DNA of 64,000 nucleotides from B1 sp034439755 (GTDB lineage Bacteria > Bacteroidota > Bacteroidia > UKL13-3): NCBI GenBank assembly GCA_034439755.1, contig JAWXAZ010000011.1, positions 31,290 to 95,289 of the forward strand, written 5' to 3'. Position numbers and translations under genes: made by a program. Shown one piece after another: positions 7,912 to 16,048 of this stretch. A model generated the notes under the pieces. That model was not told the DNA's origin. It saw only the letters and a program-made list of their open reading frames with translations, and searched no databases. Each line of letters starts with the position of its first letter. Position 1 is the stretch's first letter.

Positions 7912-10900
7912 ATGAATACACGATTACTCACATTTTATTTATTTTTAATTTTTTCGGCCTCTACAACAGCCCAAAGCATAAAAGGACTTGTGAAAGATGT
8001 TGGAAATGAGCCTGTAATTGGAGCAACCGTTATGGTTGAGGGGACCAGTTATGGCGCGGTTACAGATCCCTTAGGTTTCTTCGAAATAAAGAAATTGAAG
8101 CCAGGCGATTATCGCCTAAAATTTTCTTCTGTGGGTTACAGCAATGTGATTAAGGAAGTAACTTTAGGTTCGGCCGACATTAATATTAATGTGGTGTTAA
8201 AGGAAGATAAGATGCAAATGGACGAATTGGTGGTGGTTGGTTACGGCGTTCAGCGCAAAAGGGAAGTAACTGGTGCCATTTCAAAAATTGGAGGAAAAGA
8301 ACTAAACGATTTGCCTGTTCCTTCCTTCGAAGCAGCCTTGCAAGGTAAAGTACCTGGAGTGCAGGTTACGGTGGGTAGTGGTTTGGCTGGCTCTGCCTCC
8401 ATCGTTAGAATTCGCGGTATATCTTCTATTAGTGCCAGCGGCGATCCTTTATATGTGGTAGATGGTATTCCTATTACACAAGATTATTTTATTTTAGGTA
8501 ACTCTGGTGGTATGAACAACAATCCACTTGCTACCATGAATCCAGATGATATTGAAAGTGTGGAAGTATTGAAAGATGCTGCTGCCAATGCCATTTATGG
8601 GTCGAGGGGAGCAAATGGCGTTATTCTCATTACCACCAAACGAGGCAAAGGAAAAGGTTGGAAGTTTGGGGCTCAAGTTAAGTCGGGCGTTTCACTGCCT
8701 ACAGCGCGACCAAAAATGTTAAACAACAAAGAGTGGTTGCAAATGAACCAAGAGGCATGGGAAAACGATGGAAATAGTGGCATAGCGCCAATTCCAGGCG
8801 GATTAACTTACGACCAAGCCTTGGCAAATAATACCAATTGGGTAGATCAAACCATTACAACAGGAAGCAAATATGGGATGAACTTTTCTGCCACAAAAGG
8901 AGGCGAAAAACTTACTACTTATATGAATCTATCTCACGATTATAATGGTTCATTTTTAGTAGGCAACTCATATACCAGAACTGCCGCTAGAATTAACTTA
9001 GATTATTCGCCCGTTCAATGGGCTAAAATTGGAATTAATTCTTCTTTAAGCAGGGGTTTAAATAATAGAGTTAACGCAGGTTGGTCTGGAGGTTTAGGTG
9101 CCGCCATGAGCACCGCCTTGCCAATTTATCCCATTCGCAATGCAGATGGAACTTGGTTTAGAGGTGGTAATAACCCAACCAGAAATAAAGATAATTTGGC
9201 ATGGGAAACCAGAGAAATTCGTGCTTTAAATGGTCTGAACCTAACGCTTACGCCCATCAAGGATTTTGTTTTACAAGGTCAGGCCAGCTACGATTATATG
9301 GATCAAAACGACGACCAATGGCGTTCTTCTGAAATTACTGGTAATGCCAATGCTGGCGATGCATACAGGGGCATGTCTTATGTTAAGAATTTCAATTATT
9401 TTGTTACGGGCACTTATATGAAAACGCTCAAAGAAAATCACCATTTACAATTGTTGGTGGGTAATGAATTTCAGCGTGCAAATACCACCAGGCGTTCTGC
9501 CGACTCTACCAATGTTCCTGGGTTATTTACAGAAAACCAAGCTAAATTAGATGCCGCCAGACGCCTTTCTAATAATGGAACCAATTGGGCATTCTTAAGT
9601 TATTTTACGCGCTTTAACTATAATTACAAAAACAGGTATTTTGCTCAAGCGGTATTTAGAACAGATGCTTCATCAAGGTTTGGTTCAAACTACCGTTGGG
9701 CTAGTTTTCCTTCCCTATCTGGTAGTTGGATTATAAGTGAAGAAGATTTTATGAAGGGAGTAAAGGGTTTAAGTTATTTGAAATTAAGAGCGGGTTGGGG
9801 AAAATCGGGTAATGCCAATATTCCAGATGAGGCTAGGTTTGCTACCTATTCTTCTGCAACCAACAATGTTCTATACAATGGCGATTCTACCATGTTCCCG
9901 CTTAAATTAGAGAATCAAAATATTAGATGGGAAACATCTAACAATTATGATGTAGCTATTGAAGCTGGTTTTTTTAAAGATCGTTTAACTTTAGAGTTGG
10001 ATTATTACCGCAAGGAAACCAAGGATGTATTAATGTATTTAACCATTCCTGCTTCCATCGGATTTGGCAATTATTGGGACAATGTAGGTGGCATTTTAAA
10101 CCAAGGTCTTGAGTTTAGTTTTAAATCGAGAAACATTGTTTCGAGGAATTTTCAATGGACAACCAATTTTAACGTAGCACGCAACTTTAATGAAATTACC
10201 AGTCTTGGAGTTTACACAGAAGATGCCGTGAGTGGTGGAACCAATGATACCCGCGTGGTAGTAGGCAAGCCCGTTGGCACCAATTATTTAATTCGTTGGT
10301 CTCGGGTTGATCCAAATACAGGCCTGCCAATCTATCTAGATAAGGCTGGAAATGAAACCTCTGTTTATAGCAATACCAACCGTACTGCTGTAGGCAAAAT
10401 TATTCCAGATGCTATAGGTGGTTTAACCAATACCTTTCGGTATAAAAACTGGGACATGAGCATTTTAATTATCTATAGTTTTGGTTCAAACATTTATGAA
10501 TCTTCTCAAAAAAGACAAGCTTCTTTGGTTACAGATTGGAATATGGATGAGCGCGTTTACGACCGTTGGCAAAAGCCAGGAGATGTTACTCGTTTCCCTA
10601 AAATGACAAGAGATTACAGAACTTATGGCTTGCCAGATGAGTGGAGTAATACTTCATTGTGGTTAAAAGATGGCAGTTATGCGAGGTTAAGGAATTTAAC
10701 TGTTGGCTATAATTTAGATCCTGCGCGTTGTAAAAAAATGAAGTTAAGCAGCATGAGAATTTCTGCAATTGCTACCAACTTATTTACCTGGACAAATTAC
10801 GATGGCTTAGATCCTGAAATTGGTCGCGATTCGGAGGGTGGTAGCAATGGCGAATTAAACAGTTCTAGGAATATGGGTTCGCAAAATATTACCTATTTAA

Positions 10901-10950
10901 CACCGCCCCAAGAAAAGACCTTTAGTGTGCAATTGAGTATTGAGTTTTAA
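7912..10950 (+). CDS. SusC/RagA-family TonB-linked outer-membrane transporter
   Basis: The protein is about 1,012 residues, normal for SusC. A signal peptide (ending about TTAQS) is followed by a CarboxypepD_reg-like beta domain (IKGLVKDVGNEPVIGATV). A plug domain comes next, with the DELVVVGYGVQ TonB-box region and the SusC signature YGSRGANGVILITTKRGK, then a long 22-strand barrel ending in Phe (LSIEF). I took the second ATG (7912) because it gives a proper signal peptide; the first (7897) adds five residues. It forms the lidded outer-membrane pore with the SusD-like protein downstream, importing oligosaccharides with TonB energy. The GH97 and binding-protein neighbours suggest alpha-glucans. 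Confidence 0.95.
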   Translation: MNTRLLTFYLFLIFSASTTAQSIKGLVKDVGNEPVIGATVMVEGTSYGAVTDPLGFFEIKKLKPGDYRLKFSSVGYSNVIKEVTLGSADININVVLKEDKMQMDELVVVGYGVQRKREVTGAISKIGGKELNDLPVPSFEAALQGKVPGVQVTVGSGLAGSASIVRIRGISSISASGDPLYVVDGIPITQDYFILGNSGGMNNNPLATMNPDDIESVEVLKDAAANAIYGSRGANGVILITTKRGKGKGWKFGAQVKSGVSLPTARPKMLNNKEWLQMNQEAWENDGNSGIAPIPGGLTYDQALANNTNWVDQTITTGSKYGMNFSATKGGEKLTTYMNLSHDYNGSFLVGNSYTRTAARINLDYSPVQWAKIGINSSLSRGLNNRVNAGWSGGLGAAMSTALPIYPIRNADGTWFRGGNNPTRNKDNLAWETREIRALNGLNLTLTPIKDFVLQGQASYDYMDQNDDQWRSSEITGNANAGDAYRGMSYVKNFNYFVTGTYMKTLKENHHLQLLVGNEFQRANTTRRSADSTNVPGLFTENQAKLDAARRLSNNGTNWAFLSYFTRFNYNYKNRYFAQAVFRTDASSRFGSNYRWASFPSLSGSWIISEEDFMKGVKGLSYLKLRAGWGKSGNANIPDEARFATYSSATNNVLYNGDSTMFPLKLENQNIRWETSNNYDVAIEAGFFKDRLTLELDYYRKETKDVLMYLTIPASIGFGNYWDNVGGILNQGLEFSFKSRNIVSRNFQWTTNFNVARNFNEITSLGVYTEDAVSGGTNDTRVVVGKPVGTNYLIRWSRVDPNTGLPIYLDKAGNETSVYSNTNRTAVGKIIPDAIGGLTNTFRYKNWDMSILIIYSFGSNIYESSQKRQASLVTDWNMDERVYDRWQKPGDVTRFPKMTRDYRTYGLPDEWSNTSLWLKDGSYARLRNLTVGYNLDPARCKKMKLSSMRISAIATNLFTWTNYDGLDPEIGRDSEGGSNGELNSSRNMGSQNITYLTPPQEKTFSVQLSIEF

Positions 10951-10961
10951 TGAGCGTTAGT

Positions 10962-12344
10962 ATGAAAAAATTATTATTAATAAGTATATTGTTTTTATCC
11001 TTGGGATCTTGCCGTAAGTGGTTGGAGATTTATCCTGAAGGGGTTCAATTGGAAGAGAATGCCGTGAAAACGCAGGCAGACCTTGGTTTAATTTTGGTTT
11101 CTTGTTATGATGCAATGGCAAATCATTACAATGGAAGGGTTCAGTTTTTTAATGAATTAATGGGCGATAATTTAGAAAAACCTCAAAGTGGTTTTACCGT
11201 TCCAATTTATTTAAGAACAACCAATTACTTTAACAGCGATGTAGCCGGATTATATGGCGATTTATACAACGTTGTTTTTAGGTTAAATTATATTTTATTG
11301 CGCATGGAAGATGGCACTATTGTGGTTGATAATGCTTTTAAAACAAGGGTTACTGCCGAGGTTAAATTCTTGAGGGCCATGATTTATTTTGATTTAGTGA
11401 GAATTTGGGCTCAGCCTATAGGTACAACTGCCGATAATTCTCACTTAGGAGTAGTCATTAGAAAGTTGCCAGAAACAACGCCAAAGGCTAGAGGAACCGT
11501 GGCAGAAAATTATAATCTTATCCTGACCGATTTGGGTGATGCCATCAATAATTTGCCACCAAGTAATGGAAATTATGCTACTCAAGATGCCGCAAAAGCA
11601 CTTCTTGCAAAGGTTTATTTTCAAATGAACGATTATGCCAAGGTAAAGGATGTTTGTAATGAACTTATCCCTAAATACACCATGGATACTACCTTAAATA
11701 GGTTTGTGAATGCCCTTAACTCTTCAGAGAAAATTTTTAGTTTTGTGAGTACTGGAACAGGTGATAACAGAGCCGCTGCCTATATCAATAATTATCGTTT
11801 TTTGAATACCACCAATCCTTCTCCAATACGCATGTCTAAATCTTTGTATTTAGAGGCAACAGCAGATACCTTAGACAGAAGGTCTAAATTCTATGTAATA
11901 TATAACCAGGGTTCTTCTGCAGAAACCTATTGTATTAGTAAATTTAATTATGATTTTTTAAGCAATCCAATCTCTTATTTAACGCAATTGAAATTGATGC
12001 GTGCCGAAGCATTGGCTATCTTAGGAAGCGATTTAAGCACTGCCATTGGAGATGTGAACGATGTAATTGAAAGAGCTTATGGAAATCAAAATAATAACTT
12101 GCCTACCAATACCATTGCACCCGATGTAATTTTAGTGGTGCGCAAACAAAGGCGGTTAGAATTTCCCATGGAAGGCGCAAGGGTTCAGGACTTAAAGAGA
12201 ATTGGAGTGAAAGAAGATCCAGCGGGTTCTGGAAGTGTCTTAATTAGAAATTCTAAATGGAATTGTCCCGGTTTAGCACTTCAGTTTCCTGTTAATGAAA
12301 ATACCAGTGTTTTTAAATTTAATCCAGAAGGAGGATGCGAATAA
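10962..12344 (+). CDS. SusD/RagB-family glycan-binding lipoprotein
   Basis: A lipoprotein signal (LGSC, Cys17 from the ATG at 10962) precedes a helical, TPR-containing SusD fold of about 460 residues. Typical features are KTRVTAEVKFLRAMIYFDLVRIW near residue 125, then DAAKALLAKVYFQMNDY and a C-terminal RKQRRLEFPMEGARVQDLKRIG. An alternative ATG at 10950 overlaps the susC stop. It is the surface lid of the SusC-like pore. It is slightly short for the family (usually 480-600). It is translationally coupled to susC and to the next gene. Confidence 0.93.
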   Translation: MKKLLLISILFLSLGSCRKWLEIYPEGVQLEENAVKTQADLGLILVSCYDAMANHYNGRVQFFNELMGDNLEKPQSGFTVPIYLRTTNYFNSDVAGLYGDLYNVVFRLNYILLRMEDGTIVVDNAFKTRVTAEVKFLRAMIYFDLVRIWAQPIGTTADNSHLGVVIRKLPETTPKARGTVAENYNLILTDLGDAINNLPPSNGNYATQDAAKALLAKVYFQMNDYAKVKDVCNELIPKYTMDTTLNRFVNALNSSEKIFSFVSTGTGDNRAAAYINNYRFLNTTNPSPIRMSKSLYLEATADTLDRRSKFYVIYNQGSSAETYCISKFNYDFLSNPISYLTQLKLMRAEALAILGSDLSTAIGDVNDVIERAYGNQNNNLPTNTIAPDVILVVRKQRRLEFPMEGARVQDLKRIGVKEDPAGSGSVLIRNSKWNCPGLALQFPVNENTSVFKFNPEGGCE

Positions 12345-12829
12345 TGAAAAATAAAATAATAATGGGTGTGGCAATGATTCTTGTTGTCTTTGCATCTTGT
12401 AAGAAAGATTTAAAAGAAATTGGTGCACCGGCCAGTAAAATGGAAGGCATGAAGGCCAGTTGGGTGTTAACTAAAGCGGTTCAAGTAGACGAGCTTTCTT
12501 TAACCAAGGAATCTGCCAATGTTTTTAGGTATTTTTCTGGCTCTGCAACCTTGCCAAACATCGTTTTTTCTGATTCAACTTATTCGGTTGATACGGTTGG
12601 ACTAAAATTGAATTTTTTTGGAAGTTCTACAGGAAAGTGGTCTTTTGATAATGTTTCGTTTCCTTCCAAGGTTAATTTTAGGCCAGATGGAAGTGAGCCT
12701 TTCACATTAAAGTTAGGCGGACCAATTAGGCCTCAAGATAATTTGCGTTTGTCGAAAGAAATTAAGGTGAATTGCAAAGGAGATGAAAGTTTGGTTATGA
12801 GTTATGTGATGGAATTTATTAGAAAATAA
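12344..12829 (+). CDS. Small lipoprotein, DUF5004-like, of the susCD operon
   Basis: This protein of about 161 residues has a lipobox (VVFASC, Cys19) and a lipocalin-like beta fold (ASWVLTKAVQVDEL near residue 40). It resembles DUF5004 lipoproteins that accompany SusCD pairs. The ATG at 12344 overlaps the susD stop (TAATG) and has a strong AGAAGGAGG ribosome-binding site nine bases upstream. The ATG at 12335 would abut that site and is rejected. It is probably an accessory surface glycan-binding or assembly protein; the function is not established. Confidence 0.75.
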   Translation: MKNKIIMGVAMILVVFASCKKDLKEIGAPASKMEGMKASWVLTKAVQVDELSLTKESANVFRYFSGSATLPNIVFSDSTYSVDTVGLKLNFFGSSTGKWSFDNVSFPSKVNFRPDGSEPFTLKLGGPIRPQDNLRLSKEIKVNCKGDESLVMSYVMEFIRK

Positions 12830-12836
12830 AACTGAA

Positions 12837-13691
12837 ATGAAAAGAATATTATATTCACTGTCTCTGCTATTAATAAGCACACTTGCATGGAGTCAGGCTG
12901 CTTGGATTGTGCCAGAAACGCCAGATGTTACCAAGCCTGTTCGCCTTTATGTTGATTTAACTAAAACAACTAATACTTCTTGTATTGATGAACCTGGTCC
13001 ATTTTATATTTGGACTTGGAGTCCAAAAGAACATCCAGAAGGAAGTCCCAAAGTGAATGGTACTGGCGATAAGCCATGGAAGAATTCCAATGATGTGTTA
13101 ATGATGACACGTGATTCTCTAAAGGGTGAGAAGATTTGGTATTATGAAATGACACCAACAGAATTTTATGAAGTGCCTGCATCGGATGTTTATAGCAAGG
13201 GTATTTCGTTTTTGGTGAAGCCTAAAGATGGCGGTGGTTTTGGTGATCCAGATTTTAAGACGGAGGATTTAATTATCTCAATTACACCTCCTAAATTGAG
13301 TAGGGGGTATATTTATCAGGTACCTGCAACCATTTTGCCAAATGAGTTAGTGACTATTTATTATGATAACCCAATAGATACTAATTTTGCCATGAAAGAT
13401 TTGGCCGAAGGAGATGCTTATTTATGGATTAAGTGCGTTGGAGTGGATACAATTACAATGGCCCCCGTTACTTATCAGCCAACTCCATTTTTCTTAGTGG
13501 GAGATAATCCAAAATTAGAAATGTTGAAGGACCCTATTAGTGGTAAATTCTTTTTAACCTTTATTCCGCAAGATTTCTTTGGGTTTAGTCCCACATTTAG
13601 GTCTTCAAATATAGAATGTACCGTTAAGCGAAAGGCTACTGCAGACCGCACATCGGATCAGCCCAAAATTAAAACCTATAAGTGCGATTAA
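12837..13691 (+). CDS. Secreted beta-sandwich protein of the susCD operon (SusE/F-like position)
   Basis: The 284-residue protein has a signal peptide (STLAWSQ at about residues 14-20) and two apparent beta-sandwich halves: residues 20-155 (RLYVDLTKT, FYIWTWSPKE) and 158-265 (YQVPATILPNELVTIYYDN). FYIWTW and AYLWIKC supply aromatic residues that could stack on sugars. There is no lipobox, so it may be periplasmic or reach the surface by another route. It is last in the operon, seven bases after the lipoprotein stop and just before a terminator. I infer an accessory glycan-binding role from position; the family is not recognised with certainty. Confidence 0.6.
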   Translation: MKRILYSLSLLLISTLAWSQAAWIVPETPDVTKPVRLYVDLTKTTNTSCIDEPGPFYIWTWSPKEHPEGSPKVNGTGDKPWKNSNDVLMMTRDSLKGEKIWYYEMTPTEFYEVPASDVYSKGISFLVKPKDGGGFGDPDFKTEDLIISITPPKLSRGYIYQVPATILPNELVTIYYDNPIDTNFAMKDLAEGDAYLWIKCVGVDTITMAPVTYQPTPFFLVGDNPKLEMLKDPISGKFFLTFIPQDFFGFSPTFRSSNIECTVKRKATADRTSDQPKIKTYKCD

Positions 13692-13696
13692 ATTTG

Positions 13697-13747
13697 ATAT
13701 TAAACAAAAATGCAAATCCCAGAAAGATTTGCATTTTTGTTTAATAT
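13697..13747. terminator. Perfect 22-bp-arm hairpin closing the susCD operon
   Basis: Bases 13697-13718 pair perfectly with 13726-13747 around a 7-base loop. The stem is A-rich on the left and T-rich on the right (gcatttttgttt), so it can end the operon transcript that stops at 13691. The ATG of the longest frame of the next gene (13710) lies inside this stem. Confidence 0.8.
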
Positions 13748-13754
13748 TGCTGCA

Positions 13755-14390
13755 ATGATTTGGTATAAAAATAATTTAACCTATGCCTTTGTTGCAGTTG
13801 TGCTTTTGCTTTCTTTGATTCAACTTCAAGCAAGCCAAATTGCACTAAGTATTTGGGTGAATGGAATAAATCTTTTGTGGTTAGATAAACTTTGTTTATA
13901 TGGTACTTTTTTAGGGGATGGGGCTTTTGTTATTGGGTTTTGTGTCATTTTGTTTTTCTTTAAGCCACGTATGTCAGTGGTTATTTTGTTATCTTATTTA
14001 ATGAGTTCTGCCATTACGCAAGGTCTTAAGCATTTGTTGTTTTCTGATTTGCATCGCCCCTTGTGGCATTTAGAAAAATTAGATGCAAGCTTATACCATG
14101 TTATTGCGGGTGCAGATGTGGTTTATAACAACAGCTTTCCCTCTGGACATACTACTTCTGCATTTGCTTTTTTTATTAGCTTGGCTTTGTTTTTAAAGAG
14201 ACAAAGTGTTCAAATATTGTTGCTAATGCTTGCTTTGTTTATAGGCTTTACCAGAATTTACTTATTTCAGCATTTCTTAATCGACACTTTTGCCGGTGCT
14301 ATTATCGGGTTTTCTACTGCGTATTTTGTCTATTTTACCTTATATCAAAAGGGTAATTTGGATGGCTTATTTTTAAAAATTAAACGGTGA
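13755..14390 (+). CDS. PAP2-superfamily membrane phosphatase
   Basis: About five hydrophobic segments carry the PAP2 signature: KHLLFSDLHRP (motif 1), FPSGHTTS (motif 2) and TRIYLFQHFLID (motif 3). Such enzymes remove phosphate from lipid phosphates or undecaprenyl pyrophosphate at the membrane. The longest frame starts at 13710, inside the terminator stem of the preceding operon, so the ATG reading MIWYKNN at about 13755 is preferred; it leaves about 211 residues. The stop overlaps the GTG start of the GT39-like gene, so the two are likely co-translated. A lipid-carrier recycling role beside a membrane glycosyltransferase is an inference. Confidence 0.8.
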   Translation: MIWYKNNLTYAFVAVVLLLSLIQLQASQIALSIWVNGINLLWLDKLCLYGTFLGDGAFVIGFCVILFFFKPRMSVVILLSYLMSSAITQGLKHLLFSDLHRPLWHLEKLDASLYHVIAGADVVYNNSFPSGHTTSAFAFFISLALFLKRQSVQILLLMLALFIGFTRIYLFQHFLIDTFAGAIIGFSTAYFVYFTLYQKGNLDGLFLKIKR

Positions 14391-16048
14391 ATACTATAAT
14401 CAATCAGTATGCAAGGAGCCTCGTGTTTTTATGGGGTGTTTTGTTGTTTATTCCTTTTTTGGGTTCGGTACATTTGTTCGATTGGGATGAAATTAATTTT
14501 GCCGAATCGGCAAGGGAGATGCTTGTTTCGGGAAATTACCAAAAGGTGCAGATTAACTTTCAGCCCTTTATGGAAAAGCCACCCTTGTTCTTTTGGTTGC
14601 AAGCTTTAAGCATGAAAATTTTTGGTGTTAATGAGTTTGCGGCAAGGTTTCCAAATGCCCTAATTGGCATCATTACCTTGTTGGTTATTTTTGAGATTGG
14701 TAGAAAATGGTTTAACACAAAGTTTGCTTTGTTGTGGGTGCTTATGGTAACAGGTTCCTTAACACCGCACCTTTATTTTAAAACAGGAATTATTGATCCT
14801 TTGTATAACCTATTTATTTTTTCTGCCATTTATCAATTGTTTTTATACACCCAAAATAAGCAGGCAAAACATGCAAGTTTACTAGGTGTTTTTCTGGGTT
14901 TTGCCATTATCACAAAAGGTCCTGTTGCAGTGGTGGTGCTGGTTTTGAGCTTTCTGGTATATTGGGCGCTGCATCGGTTCAAACCGTTTTTTAATTGGCT
15001 TCATTTGCTTTATGCAGCGGGTTTTGCTTTGCTCTTAAGTGTGTTTTGGTTTGGTGTTGAAACGGTAGAAAATGGCCCGGTTTTTTTAGTTGAGTTTTTT
15101 AAATATCAAGCCGATTTATTTTTGAATCCAGTAGCCGGCCATGGTCAGCCAGTTTGGTATCATCCACTGGTTTTATTGTTGGGATGTTTTCCTGCCTCCA
15201 TCATAGCTTTGCCCATTCTTTTTAAGCGTTGGGAAGTAAATGAAAATAATGCGCAATCGGGTTTGTTGCGCATGATGCGGTTGTTCTTTTGGGTGGTGTT
15301 AATTCTCTTTAGTATTGTTGAAACGAAGATTGTTCATTATAGTTCTTTGTGCTATTTACCCCTCACTTTTATGGCTGCCCATTTTATCTGTTGTTGGCAA
15401 AAAGCAAAGGTTAAACTCACCGCTGTGCAATTGGTTTTATTCCCATTGGTTGGTCTGATCCTATCCTTTTTACTGATAGCAATTCCATTGGTGGATTGGT
15501 TTAAACCGAAACTTTATCCTTTGATTAAGGATGATTTTGCCAAAGCATCCCTGCAAGTTAGCGGAGAGTGGATGGGTTATGAGAGCCTGCTGGGTGCAGC
15601 TTTGCTGGTGATGGTGCTTGTTTCATTTGTGCTTTTTTTAAGGAAACATGTTTACCAATCAACAAGAAATTTTTTGCTGTTTCATTCGGTGTTAATTCCT
15701 GCTTTATTGCTCACCCTAGCACCACATGTGGAGAAATACAGTCAGGCACCAGCCATCGAATTTTTTGAGCAATTGCAGGGCAAGCCAGTTTATGTGGAGA
15801 CCTTGGGATACAAGAGTTATGCGCAATATTTTTATGCACGCACGCCGCAACATGAGCGCGCAGAGGCGTATGATATGCATTGGTTGTTAACCGGACCAAT
15901 AGATAGGGATGCATATTTTTCATTGCATGTTAACAATGTAAACGATCACATTAACCCAAGTATGCACGAAATTGGGCGCAAAGGCGGCTTTGTTTTTTAC
16001 AAACGCAGTGCGGTTTTAGATAGCTTAGAAAGTGTAATTAAACCCTAA
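14387..16048 (+). CDS. GT39-like (ArnT/PMT-type) membrane glycosyltransferase
   Basis: The 553-residue protein has around 10-12 membrane segments. It opens with a first loop carrying DWDEINFAESAREML and EKPPLFFWLQAL, the acidic DE and KPPL signatures of ArnT-type enzymes that use polyprenyl-phosphate sugars. The start is GTG at 14387, overlapping the PAP2 stop by four bases (GTGA); no nearby ATG is in frame. Acceptor and sugar are unknown, lipid A or protein being typical. Its 3' end overlaps the convergent TonB receptor gene by 24 bases. Confidence 0.85.
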   Translation: MNTIINQYARSLVFLWGVLLFIPFLGSVHLFDWDEINFAESAREMLVSGNYQKVQINFQPFMEKPPLFFWLQALSMKIFGVNEFAARFPNALIGIITLLVIFEIGRKWFNTKFALLWVLMVTGSLTPHLYFKTGIIDPLYNLFIFSAIYQLFLYTQNKQAKHASLLGVFLGFAIITKGPVAVVVLVLSFLVYWALHRFKPFFNWLHLLYAAGFALLLSVFWFGVETVENGPVFLVEFFKYQADLFLNPVAGHGQPVWYHPLVLLLGCFPASIIALPILFKRWEVNENNAQSGLLRMMRLFFWVVLILFSIVETKIVHYSSLCYLPLTFMAAHFICCWQKAKVKLTAVQLVLFPLVGLILSFLLIAIPLVDWFKPKLYPLIKDDFAKASLQVSGEWMGYESLLGAALLVMVLVSFVLFLRKHVYQSTRNFLLFHSVLIPALLLTLAPHVEKYSQAPAIEFFEQLQGKPVYVETLGYKSYAQYFYARTPQHERAEAYDMHWLLTGPIDRDAYFSLHVNNVNDHINPSMHEIGRKGGFVFYKRSAVLDSLESVIKP

